From contig JAITDU010000045.1 of NCBI GenBank assembly GCA_031282405.1, positions 1-64,000 of the forward strand: DNA of 64,000 nt, read 5' to 3'. The stretch is from Coriobacteriales bacterium. GTDB taxonomy: Bacteria > Actinomycetota > Coriobacteriia > Coriobacteriales > UBA8131. The notes below the pieces were generated by a model. The model was not told the origin of the DNA, ran no database searches, and saw nothing but the letters and a program-made list of their open reading frames with translations. Both the position numbers and the translations under genes were made by a program. Below, piece by piece: positions 1 through 7,019 of this stretch. Numbering within the stretch: the stretch's first letter is position 1; each line of letters starts with the position of its first letter.

Positions 1-663
1 AAGCCAATCTGTCCGCCTGCACAAAGCAGGGTTGCTTATGCAAAAAGTGAAACACAAACCCGCAAAGGTTTTACCCTCGTCGAACTCATCGTCGTCATCG
101 TAATTCTCGGCATACTTGCCGCTATTGCCATACCGGCGCTCACGGGCTACATAAGCAAAGCAGAAGACAAACAGTGGGAGATGCAGGCGCGTGATAAAAA
201 CATAGCTTTGAAAACCGTCATTGACGAGGCCTGGGCCCGGGGGGATTTTGCCGACAATGATGCTGCCCTATATTTTGCGCAAGGGGTCAATGACTTTTCT
301 TCTCTCAAGCACTTCGAAATCACAGGGTTATCTTACTCTGCTTATTCCGATGGCACCAAACTTTTTAGCGAAGCCGCTGCCCTGCTTGGCGAAGAGTATG
401 TATGGGATGGTCCCGGCTTCAGATCGATTGACTATATTGCTACTCTAGGTTCTGATGCCACAGCCGCCACTGCCGACGCGTTTTACTTTGGCTTTGCCCC
501 CGAGGGTTATGTCAGCGGTAAGCCAGTCATTGGCGTTAGTTACAAGCTGACCCGTTTTGATGAAGTGGCGACGGTAAACGATTGTCTTGCTGCCCTCGCG
601 AATGGTGACATCTCCTATGATGCAAATGCCGGCTACGAGGTCTATCATTTGACCGTTGACTGA
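1..663 (+). CDS. Type IV pilin-like protein (5' end outside window)
   Basis: The reading frame is already open at base 1 and has no ATG, GTG or TTG before the conserved region, so the true start lies upstream. About residues 22-50 of the visible part form a class III (prepilin) signal: R-K-G-FTLVELIVVIVILG followed by a long hydrophobic helix. The G/F junction is the expected prepilin peptidase site, with Glu five residues after it. The remaining ~160 residues are a soluble, aromatic-rich domain without a recognisable family signature. Such proteins are membrane-anchored pilus or pseudopilus subunits, in a type IV pilus or a competence/secretion machine. Which one cannot be told because the neighbouring pilus genes would be upstream. 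It ends with tandem TGA TGA stops. Confidence 0.8.
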   Translation, partial: KPICPPAQSRVAYAKSETQTRKGFTLVELIVVIVILGILAAIAIPALTGYISKAEDKQWEMQARDKNIALKTVIDEAWARGDFADNDAALYFAQGVNDFSSLKHFEITGLSYSAYSDGTKLFSEAAALLGEEYVWDGPGFRSIDYIATLGSDATAATADAFYFGFAPEGYVSGKPVIGVSYKLTRFDEVATVNDCLAALANGDISYDANAGYEVYHLTVD

Positions 664-823
664 TGAAGTGAGCTGTATACCTCTCCTCAAGGGTACGGGG
701 CATAATCGCGTGCCTCACCCATAATCAAGCGCGCAAACAATCAGTTCGATAACACCCGCCAGCGCAATGGGCCACATTTTGGTATCCTGTAGAGCAACAA
801 AAACCACGAGAGAGGGAACCTGC

Positions 824-1420
824 ATGGACATTACGGTTACGGGACGTAAGATGACAGTGAGTGACGCCCTGCGCAGCTATGTCGAAGAAAAATTGGAGAA
901 TTCCGTCAAGGTCTTTAACATCTCGCCGATGTCGGCAGAAGTGGTGTTGCGTAAAGAGAAAAACCCCGCCAATCCCAAGCCGGCCGTAGCCGAGGTGACC
1001 TTGTTCACAAAAGGCCATATCATTCGCGCTGAAGAGGCCGAGGAGGATATGTACGCTGCCATCGATGTGGCCGCTGCCAAAGCCGAGCGCCAGTTACGTA
1101 AATACAAAACCAGGGTACTGGATCGGCGTACCCACGACAAGAAACTTGGGGAGGTATTGGCCCAGGAAGAAAAATCTCTGACGAAAGATGAGCATGCAGT
1201 TGGCACTGACGATAATGAGGTCGTACGCATGAAAGAGATCGACCTGGTAGCTTTAACGGAACAAGAAGCGATGCTCCAGATAGATCTTCTCGGCCATGAC
1301 TTTTTTGTCTATAGCGATGACGCCACGGGATTAGCCAACGTCATGTATCGCCGCCGCGACGGCTCCTATGGTATCCTCCGACCTCGCGCCGGCGTTTCAG
1401 ACCCAGACCAACAGGCTTGA
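824..1420 (+). CDS. hpf: Ribosome hibernation promoting factor, long form
   Basis: 198-aa protein of the S30AE/HPF family. The N-terminal ~100 residues (MDITVTGRKMTVSDALRSYV onward) are the ribosome-binding domain that occupies the decoding site in stationary phase. The C-terminal ~60 residues, with FFVYSDDATGLANVMYRRRDGSYG, are the dimerisation domain of long HPF that pairs two 70S ribosomes into 100S particles. The frame is open 19 codons further upstream, but ATG 824 follows a purine-rich GAGAGAGGGAA site and gives the usual family N-terminus. It stands alone upstream of a cell-division gene, with about 160 bp of non-coding sequence before it. Confidence 0.93.
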   Translation: MDITVTGRKMTVSDALRSYVEEKLENSVKVFNISPMSAEVVLRKEKNPANPKPAVAEVTLFTKGHIIRAEEAEEDMYAAIDVAAAKAERQLRKYKTRVLDRRTHDKKLGEVLAQEEKSLTKDEHAVGTDDNEVVRMKEIDLVALTEQEAMLQIDLLGHDFFVYSDDATGLANVMYRRRDGSYGILRPRAGVSDPDQQA

Positions 1421-1453
1421 TGACAGCATCCAGCGGATATGCAACAGGGAGTT

Positions 1454-1975
1454 ATGGTCACGAAATCGTACAGCAAAGCATCAAGCGGCACGAAACGCAG
1501 CGATGGCACTAAAAAACGTGGTGCCCGCACGGCCAAAACTGCGAATCAGACCTATCTCAGCAGGCTGATACTGGTTGCAGGTGTTTGCGCTTGCCTTGTA
1601 ATCACGGTGTTAGCGCTGTATCCGGTACTCAGAGAATACTATATCGTGTCGAGAGCCAACGAACAACTCAATGCTGAACTCTCTGCCGTCTTGGATCGTA
1701 ATGACAAGATTGCTGCTCAGATTAAGGCTCTCAACACTGTCGAAGGCATTGAGAACCGGGCACGTGAGCAGTTTGGCTGGGTTAAGGCGGGGGAGGAGGC
1801 CGTGAACATTACGGGCCTGAATATCACGGACTCTACGACACTTTTGCCTCAATCGATAACGCCCGGCGAAATCAAGGCTCAAACAAGTTGGTGGACGGAT
1901 TTTCTGGATACCTTGTTTGTTGTGGATACACAGGAGAGTACTGAGCCAATTCCCGACCCATTCATCAACCAATGA
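1454..1975 (+). CDS. FtsB/DivIC-like septum formation initiator
   Basis: Small bitopic membrane protein (~173 aa): a basic, Lys/Arg/Ser/Thr-rich cytoplasmic tail, one transmembrane helix (LILVAGVCACLVITVLALYP), then an extracytoplasmic coiled-coil stretch (NEQLNAELSAVLDRNDKIAAQIKAL) and the characteristic IENRAREQFGWVKAGEE segment of the DivIC/FtsB family. These proteins act with FtsL and FtsQ/DivIB to activate septal peptidoglycan synthesis. ATG 1439 is an alternative start five codons upstream; neither has an ideally spaced ribosome site. The last codon overlaps the next gene (ATGA), implying translational coupling to the Ppx/GppA gene, an order common in Actinobacteria. A Ser/Thr/Pro-rich tail follows the coiled coil. 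Confidence 0.82.
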   Translation: MVTKSYSKASSGTKRSDGTKKRGARTAKTANQTYLSRLILVAGVCACLVITVLALYPVLREYYIVSRANEQLNAELSAVLDRNDKIAAQIKALNTVEGIENRAREQFGWVKAGEEAVNITGLNITDSTTLLPQSITPGEIKAQTSWWTDFLDTLFVVDTQESTEPIPDPFINQ

Positions 1976-3084
1976 CGACTGTTTCTCGTGGGGAGAATTC
2001 GTCCTTGACAGCCGCTGTCAACTCAGCCGATATCACCGTTCCTCGCAGAGATAATTCAGTTTTGACCGATCATTCCAGTCAGATCTATGCGGCTATTGAC
2101 CTGGGAACCGTTACCTCACGCCTGTTGCTCGGCCGCGTGGACTCTTTTGGCGTAGAGCCGCTATTCAAAGACATGGTGATTACCAACCTTGGCGAGGGTT
2201 TATCAGCCAGCCGCAGAATATCTGCCGCTGCACTTGACAGGTTGTTAGCTGCGCTGCGCGGGTTCAAAGAACACATTGTTGCGGCACAGGTAGATCTGGC
2301 AGGGGAGAACAGCAACACGACCATCCCTGTGCGTGTAGTAGCCACTTCGGCAATGCGCGATGCCCATAACAGTACAGAAGTGCTCGCAAAGATACGCGAA
2401 CTCGGCTTTGAAACAGAGGTTATCAGTGGCATCGAAGAGGCCGAGTTATCATTCGGGGGTGCCCTCAGCGGCTTTTCCAGCCTGCCTGAACCTGTGCTTA
2501 CTGTTGATGTCGGGGGTGGCTCCACTGAACTCATCCTCGGCAGAAAAAACAGCTCTTGCAGTGCCCCTGTCTCTTCAGTGCGGCCCGAATCGTTCGAAAA
2601 ACCGCTTGTATATACTGAGCATTCCTTTGATGTGGGCAGCAGGCGCGTGACGGAGCTTTTTCTGCACAGCGATCCACCCACGCCCACTGAGCTAGAGCAG
2701 GCCAAAAGCTGGATACACTGTCAACTGTCGGCGTTTATCGCTGAATTGCCTGCCACGCCGGTAGAATGTATCGCTGTCGCCGGCACCGCTACAAGCGCCA
2801 TAACAATACGCGATGAGATAGCTGTCTTTGAAAGTCGTCTTGTACATGGCAAGCGCTTAGAAACGGCCCAGTTGGATGCGCTCATTCAGATGCTGGCTGC
2901 GCTGCCGTTGGCCGAACGACAACAGGTAATCGGTCTGCATCCGGACCGCGCGCCGGTGATCGTTGGCGGTTTACTCGTATTGCAGGTAATACTTGAAGCC
3001 ACGGGATGTGGTTCCTTTGTTGCCAGCGACACCGATATCCTTCAAGGGATACTCTTGGAACAGGCTACGGCCAATGGCCGCTAG
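1972..3084 (+). CDS. Ppx/GppA family exopolyphosphatase
   Basis: 370-aa member of the Ppx/GppA phosphatase family (actin-like ASKHA fold). Visible motifs: phosphate-1 loop AAIDLGTVTSRLLLGRV at about residues 40-56, VVATSAMRDAHN near 122-133, the substrate-binding SGIEEAELSFGGAL, and the phosphate-2 loop TVDVGGGSTELILG near 177-190. The family hydrolyses inorganic polyphosphate or pppGpp. The single-domain length is that of the short actinobacterial Ppx, without the C-terminal HD domain of E. coli Ppx. The ~38 N-terminal residues before the fold are Ser/Thr-rich and probably disordered. It starts within the stop of the FtsB-like gene. Confidence 0.9.
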   Translation: MTTVSRGENSSLTAAVNSADITVPRRDNSVLTDHSSQIYAAIDLGTVTSRLLLGRVDSFGVEPLFKDMVITNLGEGLSASRRISAAALDRLLAALRGFKEHIVAAQVDLAGENSNTTIPVRVVATSAMRDAHNSTEVLAKIRELGFETEVISGIEEAELSFGGALSGFSSLPEPVLTVDVGGGSTELILGRKNSSCSAPVSSVRPESFEKPLVYTEHSFDVGSRRVTELFLHSDPPTPTELEQAKSWIHCQLSAFIAELPATPVECIAVAGTATSAITIRDEIAVFESRLVHGKRLETAQLDALIQMLAALPLAERQQVIGLHPDRAPVIVGGLLVLQVILEATGCGSFVASDTDILQGILLEQATANGR

Positions 3085-3171
3085 TTGCCTCGTGACTGCC
3101 TCAGAGCTGACTTTGTCTGCCAATCTGCTAAACTATGTGCCGCCGCTCGTGCGGTAGTTTTTTTGAAGTGT

Positions 3172-3247
3172 GCGCCGTTAGCTCAGTTGGTAGAGCAGAG
3201 GACTTTTAATCCTAAGGTCGCGGGTTCGATTCCCTCACGGCGCACCA
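3172..3247 (+). tRNA. tRNA-Lys (anticodon TTT)
   Basis: Complete 76-nt cloverleaf including an encoded CCA. The acceptor stem GCGCCGT pairs with ACGGCGC, followed by T8-A9. The D arm is GCTC...GAGC, the anticodon loop CTTTTAA has TTT at 3205-3207, and the T arm CGGGTTCGATTCCCT is intact. Its last 20 bases and the next 23 bases are repeated directly at 3376-3418, so the locus carries a partial duplication of its own 3' end. The intact copy should be functional. Confidence 0.95.
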
Positions 3248-3418
3248 TCTTTGAGGTTAGGTATGCTTTATCCGTGAGGGACTCGAACCCGAAAGGGGTA
3301 AACAGTCCTGTGGACTGTTTACGGCGTAGCGAGCGTACGCGAGCGATAGCCTGTGGATTGCGAAGCAATACGCGCGATTCCCTCACGGCGCACCATCTTT
3401 GAGGTTAGGTATGCTTTA
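3228..3418 (+). repeat. 43-bp direct repeat of the tRNA-Lys 3' end around an inverted T arm and hairpin element
   Basis: Bases 3228-3270 (second half of the T loop, T stem, acceptor, CCA and 23 bp of downstream spacer) are repeated exactly at 3376-3418. Between them lie an inverted, slightly imperfect copy of the tRNA T arm (3271-3290, ending CTCGAACCC) and the 85-bp hairpin element. Another short inverted fragment (CGTGAGGG, 3421-3428) follows the second repeat. The arrangement is tRNA - spacer - inverted T arm - element - T arm/acceptor/spacer. The same arrangement occurs behind tRNA-Leu(CAA) at 54.9-55.1 kb. Confidence 0.9.
3291..3375 (+). repeat. tRNA-associated hairpin element, copy 1 (85 bp)
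   Basis: Starts GAAAGGGG and contains a perfect 11-bp stem with a 3-nt loop (GTAAACAGTCC, TGT, GGACTGTTTAC at 3298-3322). Then come a G/C/A-rich AGCGAGCG motif repeated twice and a second small hairpin (ATTGC GAA GCAAT), ending CGCGC. It differs from copy 2 at one base. At the right junction it abuts tRNA sequence just after the TTC of the T loop. No protein is encoded; it resembles a non-autonomous REP/MITE-like repeat or a structured RNA. Confidence 0.85.
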
Positions 3419-3443
3419 GACGTGAGGGTTCAAGCGGTTACTG

Positions 3444-3596
3444 GGGAGCGTGGCGGAATTGGCATACGCAGTGGACTTAAAATCCACCGCCGAAAGGGGT
3501 AAACAGTCCTGTGGACTGTTTACGGCGTAGCGAGCGTAAGCGAGCGATAGCCTGTGGATTGCGAAGCAATACGCGCGAGTCCCGCCGCTCCTACCA
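3444..3596 (+). pseudogene. tRNA-Leu (TAA) interrupted by the hairpin element
   Basis: The 5' two thirds are a good class II tRNA-Leu: acceptor GGGAGCG (3444-3450), D arm GGCGGAATTGGCATACGC, anticodon stem GTGGA/TCCAC with TAA at 3478-3480. The 3' end GAGTCCCGCCGCTCCTACCA supplies half the T loop, the 3' T-stem strand CCCGC, the 3' acceptor strand CGCTCCT (a G-T pair at the end) and CCA. The expected 5' T-stem strand (GCGGG) and the TTC of the T loop are missing. In their place stands the 85-bp element (3492-3576). As written, the gene cannot fold a T arm, so it is broken, processed in some unknown way, or misassembled. Confidence 0.8.
3492..3576 (+). repeat. tRNA-associated hairpin element, copy 2 (inside tRNA-Leu)
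   Basis: 84 of 85 bases match copy 1, including the 11-bp stem, the duplicated AGCGAGCG and the small ATTGC/GCAAT hairpin. The left junction is in the variable arm (CACCGCC then GAAAGGGG); the right junction is again in the T loop, directly before GAGTCCC. Unlike copies 1 and 3 there is no intact tRNA 3' end or inverted T arm to its left. Confidence 0.9.
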
Positions 3597-3778
3597 AACT
3601 TGAGTTTTCCCTTACAGGGTTTACTGCTGTTGTCTTATTGGTGGGCTTACGATGGCGCATAGACGTGGGGTAGCAGATAATAAGGAAGCACCAGAGGTAA
3701 ACTGCATAAGACCAATCTAGTGGAGAAAAAAAGTAGACACCGGCACTTTCTAATTAAACTCGAAAGTGGGGCAGGAGT

Positions 3779-4648
3779 ATGTCAGCCGAAAAGCTCAGTC
3801 AGAATACTGATATTGAGAGGTCGCCAACGAATCACATTCCGATGCCTAATGAGGGAGAGGAGTTAGTCGTTGATTGGCTAAAACCGTTGAGCTACAGAGT
3901 TATACCTCAACGAATTTCCGAGGGTCCGACTCAAGTAAACACTGCCAAAAGAATTGTTTTCGCTGCTGAACGGTTTGCTGAGTTTATCGCTGCCGTTGAT
4001 ACCGAATTCGCTAATCTACCCAATCCTCTTTCCTTCCAAGTAAAAATTATACCTATGAAGACAGGCCCAAATGTCCAGATAGACTGGAGTAAAACTCAGT
4101 TTCCTATTGATATTGAGCGAGTTGATAAGTTAGGTATTCAAGCCAGCGAAGTACTGCATCACCTCCGCGCTGCAACAGACTATTTCTACTTCAATCTGGT
4201 CTGGTTGATTACACAGAAACGCTCGGAAGACAGACTCGTTTTTCCGAATTTCAAAGCAAAACCGTCTTGGGACAAGCATGTGCGAAAGTGGAAGCCAAAT
4301 GCTGAAATGCTCACGATAGTTGATGCACTCGAAGAGCTACAAAGATTTAACGGACGTTCCTGGATTGCGGACTTGGCAGATCTAAGCAATGCCGACAAGC
4401 ACTATCTACCGGTCTTTGTTTCTCTAAGCTTGGAGATCACAATCCCGAGCACCACTCCGGTTAACCAATGGGTTTCTGTTCCAGCCGTACCTAGGCTCTT
4501 GGTCAAACTGGAGGGTGAAGAAAAGGATTTTATTCAGATAATTCATGCTGTACTGGCTGGAATAATTGATTTAACAAATCCTCTGCTAACCGAAGAGGGT
4601 AACGATCCCATTATTTACGAGTTTGATTCTATGTCAAAAGCCCTGTAA
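3779..4648 (+). CDS. Uncharacterised protein (possibly HEPN-like helical)
   Basis: 289 aa, not recognised with certainty. A helical core at about residues 120-215 carries a pattern seen in uncharacterised actinobacterial proteins: an invariant-looking H-H-L-R-A-A-T-D-Y segment (EVLHHLRAATDYFYFNLV), then RSEDRLVFPNFK, and LADLSNADKHYLPV where a DKH triad follows a helix. The flanking regions are strand-rich. There is no signal peptide or membrane segment. A GGGGCAGGAG ribosome site precedes the ATG. It stands between the broken tRNA-Leu and the ATPase gene, in a region unlike the surrounding core, so it is probably accessory DNA next to a tRNA. Function unknown; a defence or abortive-infection role would be speculation. 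Confidence 0.7.
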   Translation: MSAEKLSQNTDIERSPTNHIPMPNEGEELVVDWLKPLSYRVIPQRISEGPTQVNTAKRIVFAAERFAEFIAAVDTEFANLPNPLSFQVKIIPMKTGPNVQIDWSKTQFPIDIERVDKLGIQASEVLHHLRAATDYFYFNLVWLITQKRSEDRLVFPNFKAKPSWDKHVRKWKPNAEMLTIVDALEELQRFNGRSWIADLADLSNADKHYLPVFVSLSLEITIPSTTPVNQWVSVPAVPRLLVKLEGEEKDFIQIIHAVLAGIIDLTNPLLTEEGNDPIIYEFDSMSKAL

Positions 4649-4730
4649 TTCGGGATGCATGGGTCACATCGTGGTTCTCGGTTGCCTTTTTTGTAGACAT
4701 CGAATTCTCTCTGCGTGCCCAGTGGTAACC

Positions 4731-4752
4731 AGTAACGACGTAGTAACGACGT
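4731..4752. repeat. 11-bp tandem repeat in intergenic DNA
   Basis: Two perfect adjacent copies of AGTAACGACGT in the 207-bp gap between the two island genes. No promoter, terminator or RNA is evident in this gap. Confidence 0.7.
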
Positions 4753-4855
4753 AATAGTCTGATTGCATGGATGGACAGAGGTGGCGACCGCTATAATGGA
4801 TGGGTTGGTATTTGGAACGGATCCATGATGTCTAGGAAGCCAGATAGGAGATCGT

Positions 4856-6247
4856 GTGAGCATTGAGCCGTTAATACGAGAGCTTGTCGCCTTGCCAGTT
4901 GAGACCGATTGGGTGGAGTTCAAGCACAACAACTCCGACCCGAAGGAGATTGGCGAATACATCAGCGCTCTTGCCAATACGGCCACCCTACGCGTCAAGG
5001 GCAAGGCATACGTCGTCTGGGGTATTGACGATGAGACCCACGATTTGCTCGGCACGAAGTTTGACCCGGCAAGGGCAAAGGCCAACAACACCGAAATTGA
5101 CACCTGGCTGCGCAAACGTCTGAGCGATTATGCCGGGTTTCGCTTCTTCTCTGAAGACATTGAAGGTAAGCGAATAGTCCTCTTGGAGATCGACCCCGCC
5201 CAGGTGGCGACTGTTCAATTTGAACACAACGCCTGGTTACGAGTTGGGACCTACAAAAAGAAGCTGAAGGACTTTCCCGCACTGGAAGCTGAGCTTTGGA
5301 AGAAGCTCAACAATGCCAACTTTGAGGTGCAGCCAGCCAAGTCCGAGTTGACGATGCGGGAGGCGTTCAAGCTGCTGGACTACGTCTCCTACTTCGACCT
5401 GCTGGGGATCGAGCAACCGGAGAGTCAGTCGCAGATGCTCCACTATCTAATGGAAGACGAGATCATCACCAAACAAGACAACGCTCTTTTCTCAATCACC
5501 AACCTCGGTGCATTGCTGTTCGGCAAGAAACTCAGCGGCTTCAACCGGGTCTGGCGCAAAGCGCTGAGAATCGTCCAATATAAGGGCGTGAGTCGGGCAG
5601 AAGGAGTACGCGAGGAGGTAATGGATCGTGGCTACATCTCGGGCTTCGAGGAATTCATCCGCATCATAGAAAGTATCCTGCCTTCGCGGGAGGAGCTTGT
5701 TAACGGCGCAAAGCAGGTGGCGATTACGGCCTATCCAGACACCGGGATAAGGGAGCTGGTCGCAAACCAGCTCGAGCATCAGGATTTAACCGAGACCGGC
5801 TCGGGGCCGATGGTGGAGATATTCGACGGGCGCATTGAGTTCACCAACCCCGGCACGCCGCTTGTGGACACCAACAGGTTCATTGACGGCCCGCCAAAGA
5901 CTAGAAACGAAAAGATTGCAGCGTTATTCCGCAGGGCGGACATTAGCGAGGAACGAGGTAGCGGTTGGGACAAGATCGAGATGTCCTGCGGTGACTACTA
6001 CCTCCCCGCGCCGAGGATAACTGAGTATCCATATGCCACCCGCGTGACGATGACGGATCACAAGGCATACAAAGACATGAGCATTGAGGAGCGGCTCTGG
6101 ACATGCTATATCCACGCCTGCTTGCAGCAAACAGTAGGCAAGCATTTGAGCAACACATCACTTCGCGAAAGGCTCGACCTGCCCGAGAGTAGCAAGGCAA
6201 TGACATCGCGGCTCATCAAAAAGGCGGTCCCTAATATTGTTGCCTGA
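4856..6247 (+). CDS. AlbA_2/Schlafen-type ATP-binding protein
   Basis: 463 aa from GTG 4856, preceded by AGGAG. The N-terminal ~120 residues are an AlbA_2 (Schlafen-like, putative DNA/RNA-binding) domain: WVEFKHNNSDPKEIGEYISALANTATL, then AYVVWGIDDETHDLLGT. A GHKL-type ATPase domain follows (REALVANQLEHQD-like segment IRELVANQLEHQDLTETG, FTNPGTP, ERGSGWDKIE). Family members serve as transcriptional regulators or defence-associated ATPases. They usually finish with a wHTH and an aromatic 'Y-x-P-F-W-A' tail. Here the protein stops at KKAVPNIVA just as that tail should follow, and a near-copy of the DNA around the stop (6235-6259) recurs at 6343-6367, so the C-terminus is probably truncated by a rearrangement. 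Confidence 0.85.
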   Translation: MSIEPLIRELVALPVETDWVEFKHNNSDPKEIGEYISALANTATLRVKGKAYVVWGIDDETHDLLGTKFDPARAKANNTEIDTWLRKRLSDYAGFRFFSEDIEGKRIVLLEIDPAQVATVQFEHNAWLRVGTYKKKLKDFPALEAELWKKLNNANFEVQPAKSELTMREAFKLLDYVSYFDLLGIEQPESQSQMLHYLMEDEIITKQDNALFSITNLGALLFGKKLSGFNRVWRKALRIVQYKGVSRAEGVREEVMDRGYISGFEEFIRIIESILPSREELVNGAKQVAITAYPDTGIRELVANQLEHQDLTETGSGPMVEIFDGRIEFTNPGTPLVDTNRFIDGPPKTRNEKIAALFRRADISEERGSGWDKIEMSCGDYYLPAPRITEYPYATRVTMTDHKAYKDMSIEERLWTCYIHACLQQTVGKHLSNTSLRERLDLPESSKAMTSRLIKKAVPNIVA

Positions 6248-6367
6248 TAGTTGCCGCAAGACGACGTTTGGTGCGTGGATTTGTTGATACCAGCCAATTT
6301 ACCTGTAGGTTCATGTACTGAGTTATCTCTAAACCGGATAGTTATTGTTGCCCGATAGTTGCCTCAA
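6235..6367. repeat. 25-bp near-identical direct repeat around the ATPase stop codon
   Basis: 6235-6259 and 6343-6367 match at 23 of 25 positions (core GATAGTTGCC). The first copy spans the stop codon of the ATPase gene. The duplication suggests the 3' end of that gene has been rearranged. Confidence 0.75.
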
Positions 6368-7019
6368 AGCAAGGATCGGGTGTAACAGTTCGCCAGCTAT
6401 ATCTTGAGAACTGCTGTGTAGACTTGTTCAAACCCTTTGATTCTCCGAATCTGCTATGGGCTATGCGCTCGCTTATGCGAGGCGTCGCGGTGACGTTCGT
6501 GGCGCAAAATGCGCCTGTATCGTAAGCACTGTTGGCTGACCGGTTGTTAAAAACCTTGGTTTTGCAGGGCTTTTGCGCAAGTCCCATATCACCACTCGCT
6601 CCAAACTGAGTACTGTTATGTAGATACGGCGGACTCGAACCCACGCCACCAATCTTACCTATATCCCCTCTAGTGCTCTGTACAGCCAAATTCATCATAT
6701 CTGAAGCGGTCTTTTCGCCGCTATGCTGTGTTGGAAAAGCGCGCCATTATCATCAGTAGTGCCGCACTTTTCCTCCCTGGCTGCCGGCGAAAATCCTCGC
6801 TTCAAACACGAAGTCTTTGACTTTACAGAGCACTAGGATCTTCTAACTGCAGGCCGAACAACCCGTTCTAGGGCCCGTTTGCTTGATACCATCCTTACAT
6901 CTGTTCAAAATTCATCAACAATATGTAAAATTGAACAACTATAGCATGTGGAAACCGTACTGTTGTTACAACTTTCGTGCACCATGGTGATCAGGAACTC
7001 AAAGTGAGGTGAAGGGTAA
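6248..7019. other. Gene-free, rearranged stretch
   Basis: No convincing coding sequence in about 770 bp. It holds the second copy of the 25-bp repeat (6343-6367), a tRNA T-arm-like relic on the minus strand (6628-6647, containing GGGTTCGAGT), a 167-bp segment bounded by inverted repeats (6670-6836) and a spaced inverted repeat TGTTCAA/TTGAACA (6902-6908/6931-6937) just upstream of the first choline-kinase fusion. The last may be an operator. This looks like decayed mobile or tRNA-flanking DNA. Confidence 0.6.
6670..6836. repeat. 167-bp MITE-like segment with terminal inverted repeats
   Basis: CTAGTGCTCTGTACA at 6670-6684 is the reverse complement, with one mismatch, of TTTACAGAGCACTAG at 6822-6836. 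The interior has no open reading frame of note. Size and ends fit a miniature inverted-repeat element or the remnant of an insertion sequence. No transposase is present here. Confidence 0.5.

Noticed and set aside
3085-3402. 105-codon frame after the phosphatase gene
   Set aside because: It runs straight across tRNA-Lys and the hairpin element; the peptide is a translation of RNA and repeat sequence.
3492-3576. A group I or archaeal-type intron in tRNA-Leu
   Set aside because: Bacterial group I introns in this tRNA sit in the anticodon loop and are longer; here the interruption is in the T arm, removes tRNA bases and is a copy of a sequence found outside the tRNA.
4731-4752. CRISPR-like short repeats
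   Set aside because: Two adjacent 11-bp copies only; no spacers. No CRISPR array or cas gene was seen anywhere in the window.
6628-6647. A tRNA gene on the minus strand
   Set aside because: Only a T-arm-like motif with mismatched stem; no anticodon or acceptor can be folded.
6342-6698. 118-codon minus-strand frame in the gene-free stretch
   Set aside because: Low-complexity, crosses the tRNA-arm relic and one end of the inverted-repeat element; no homology pattern or ribosome site.
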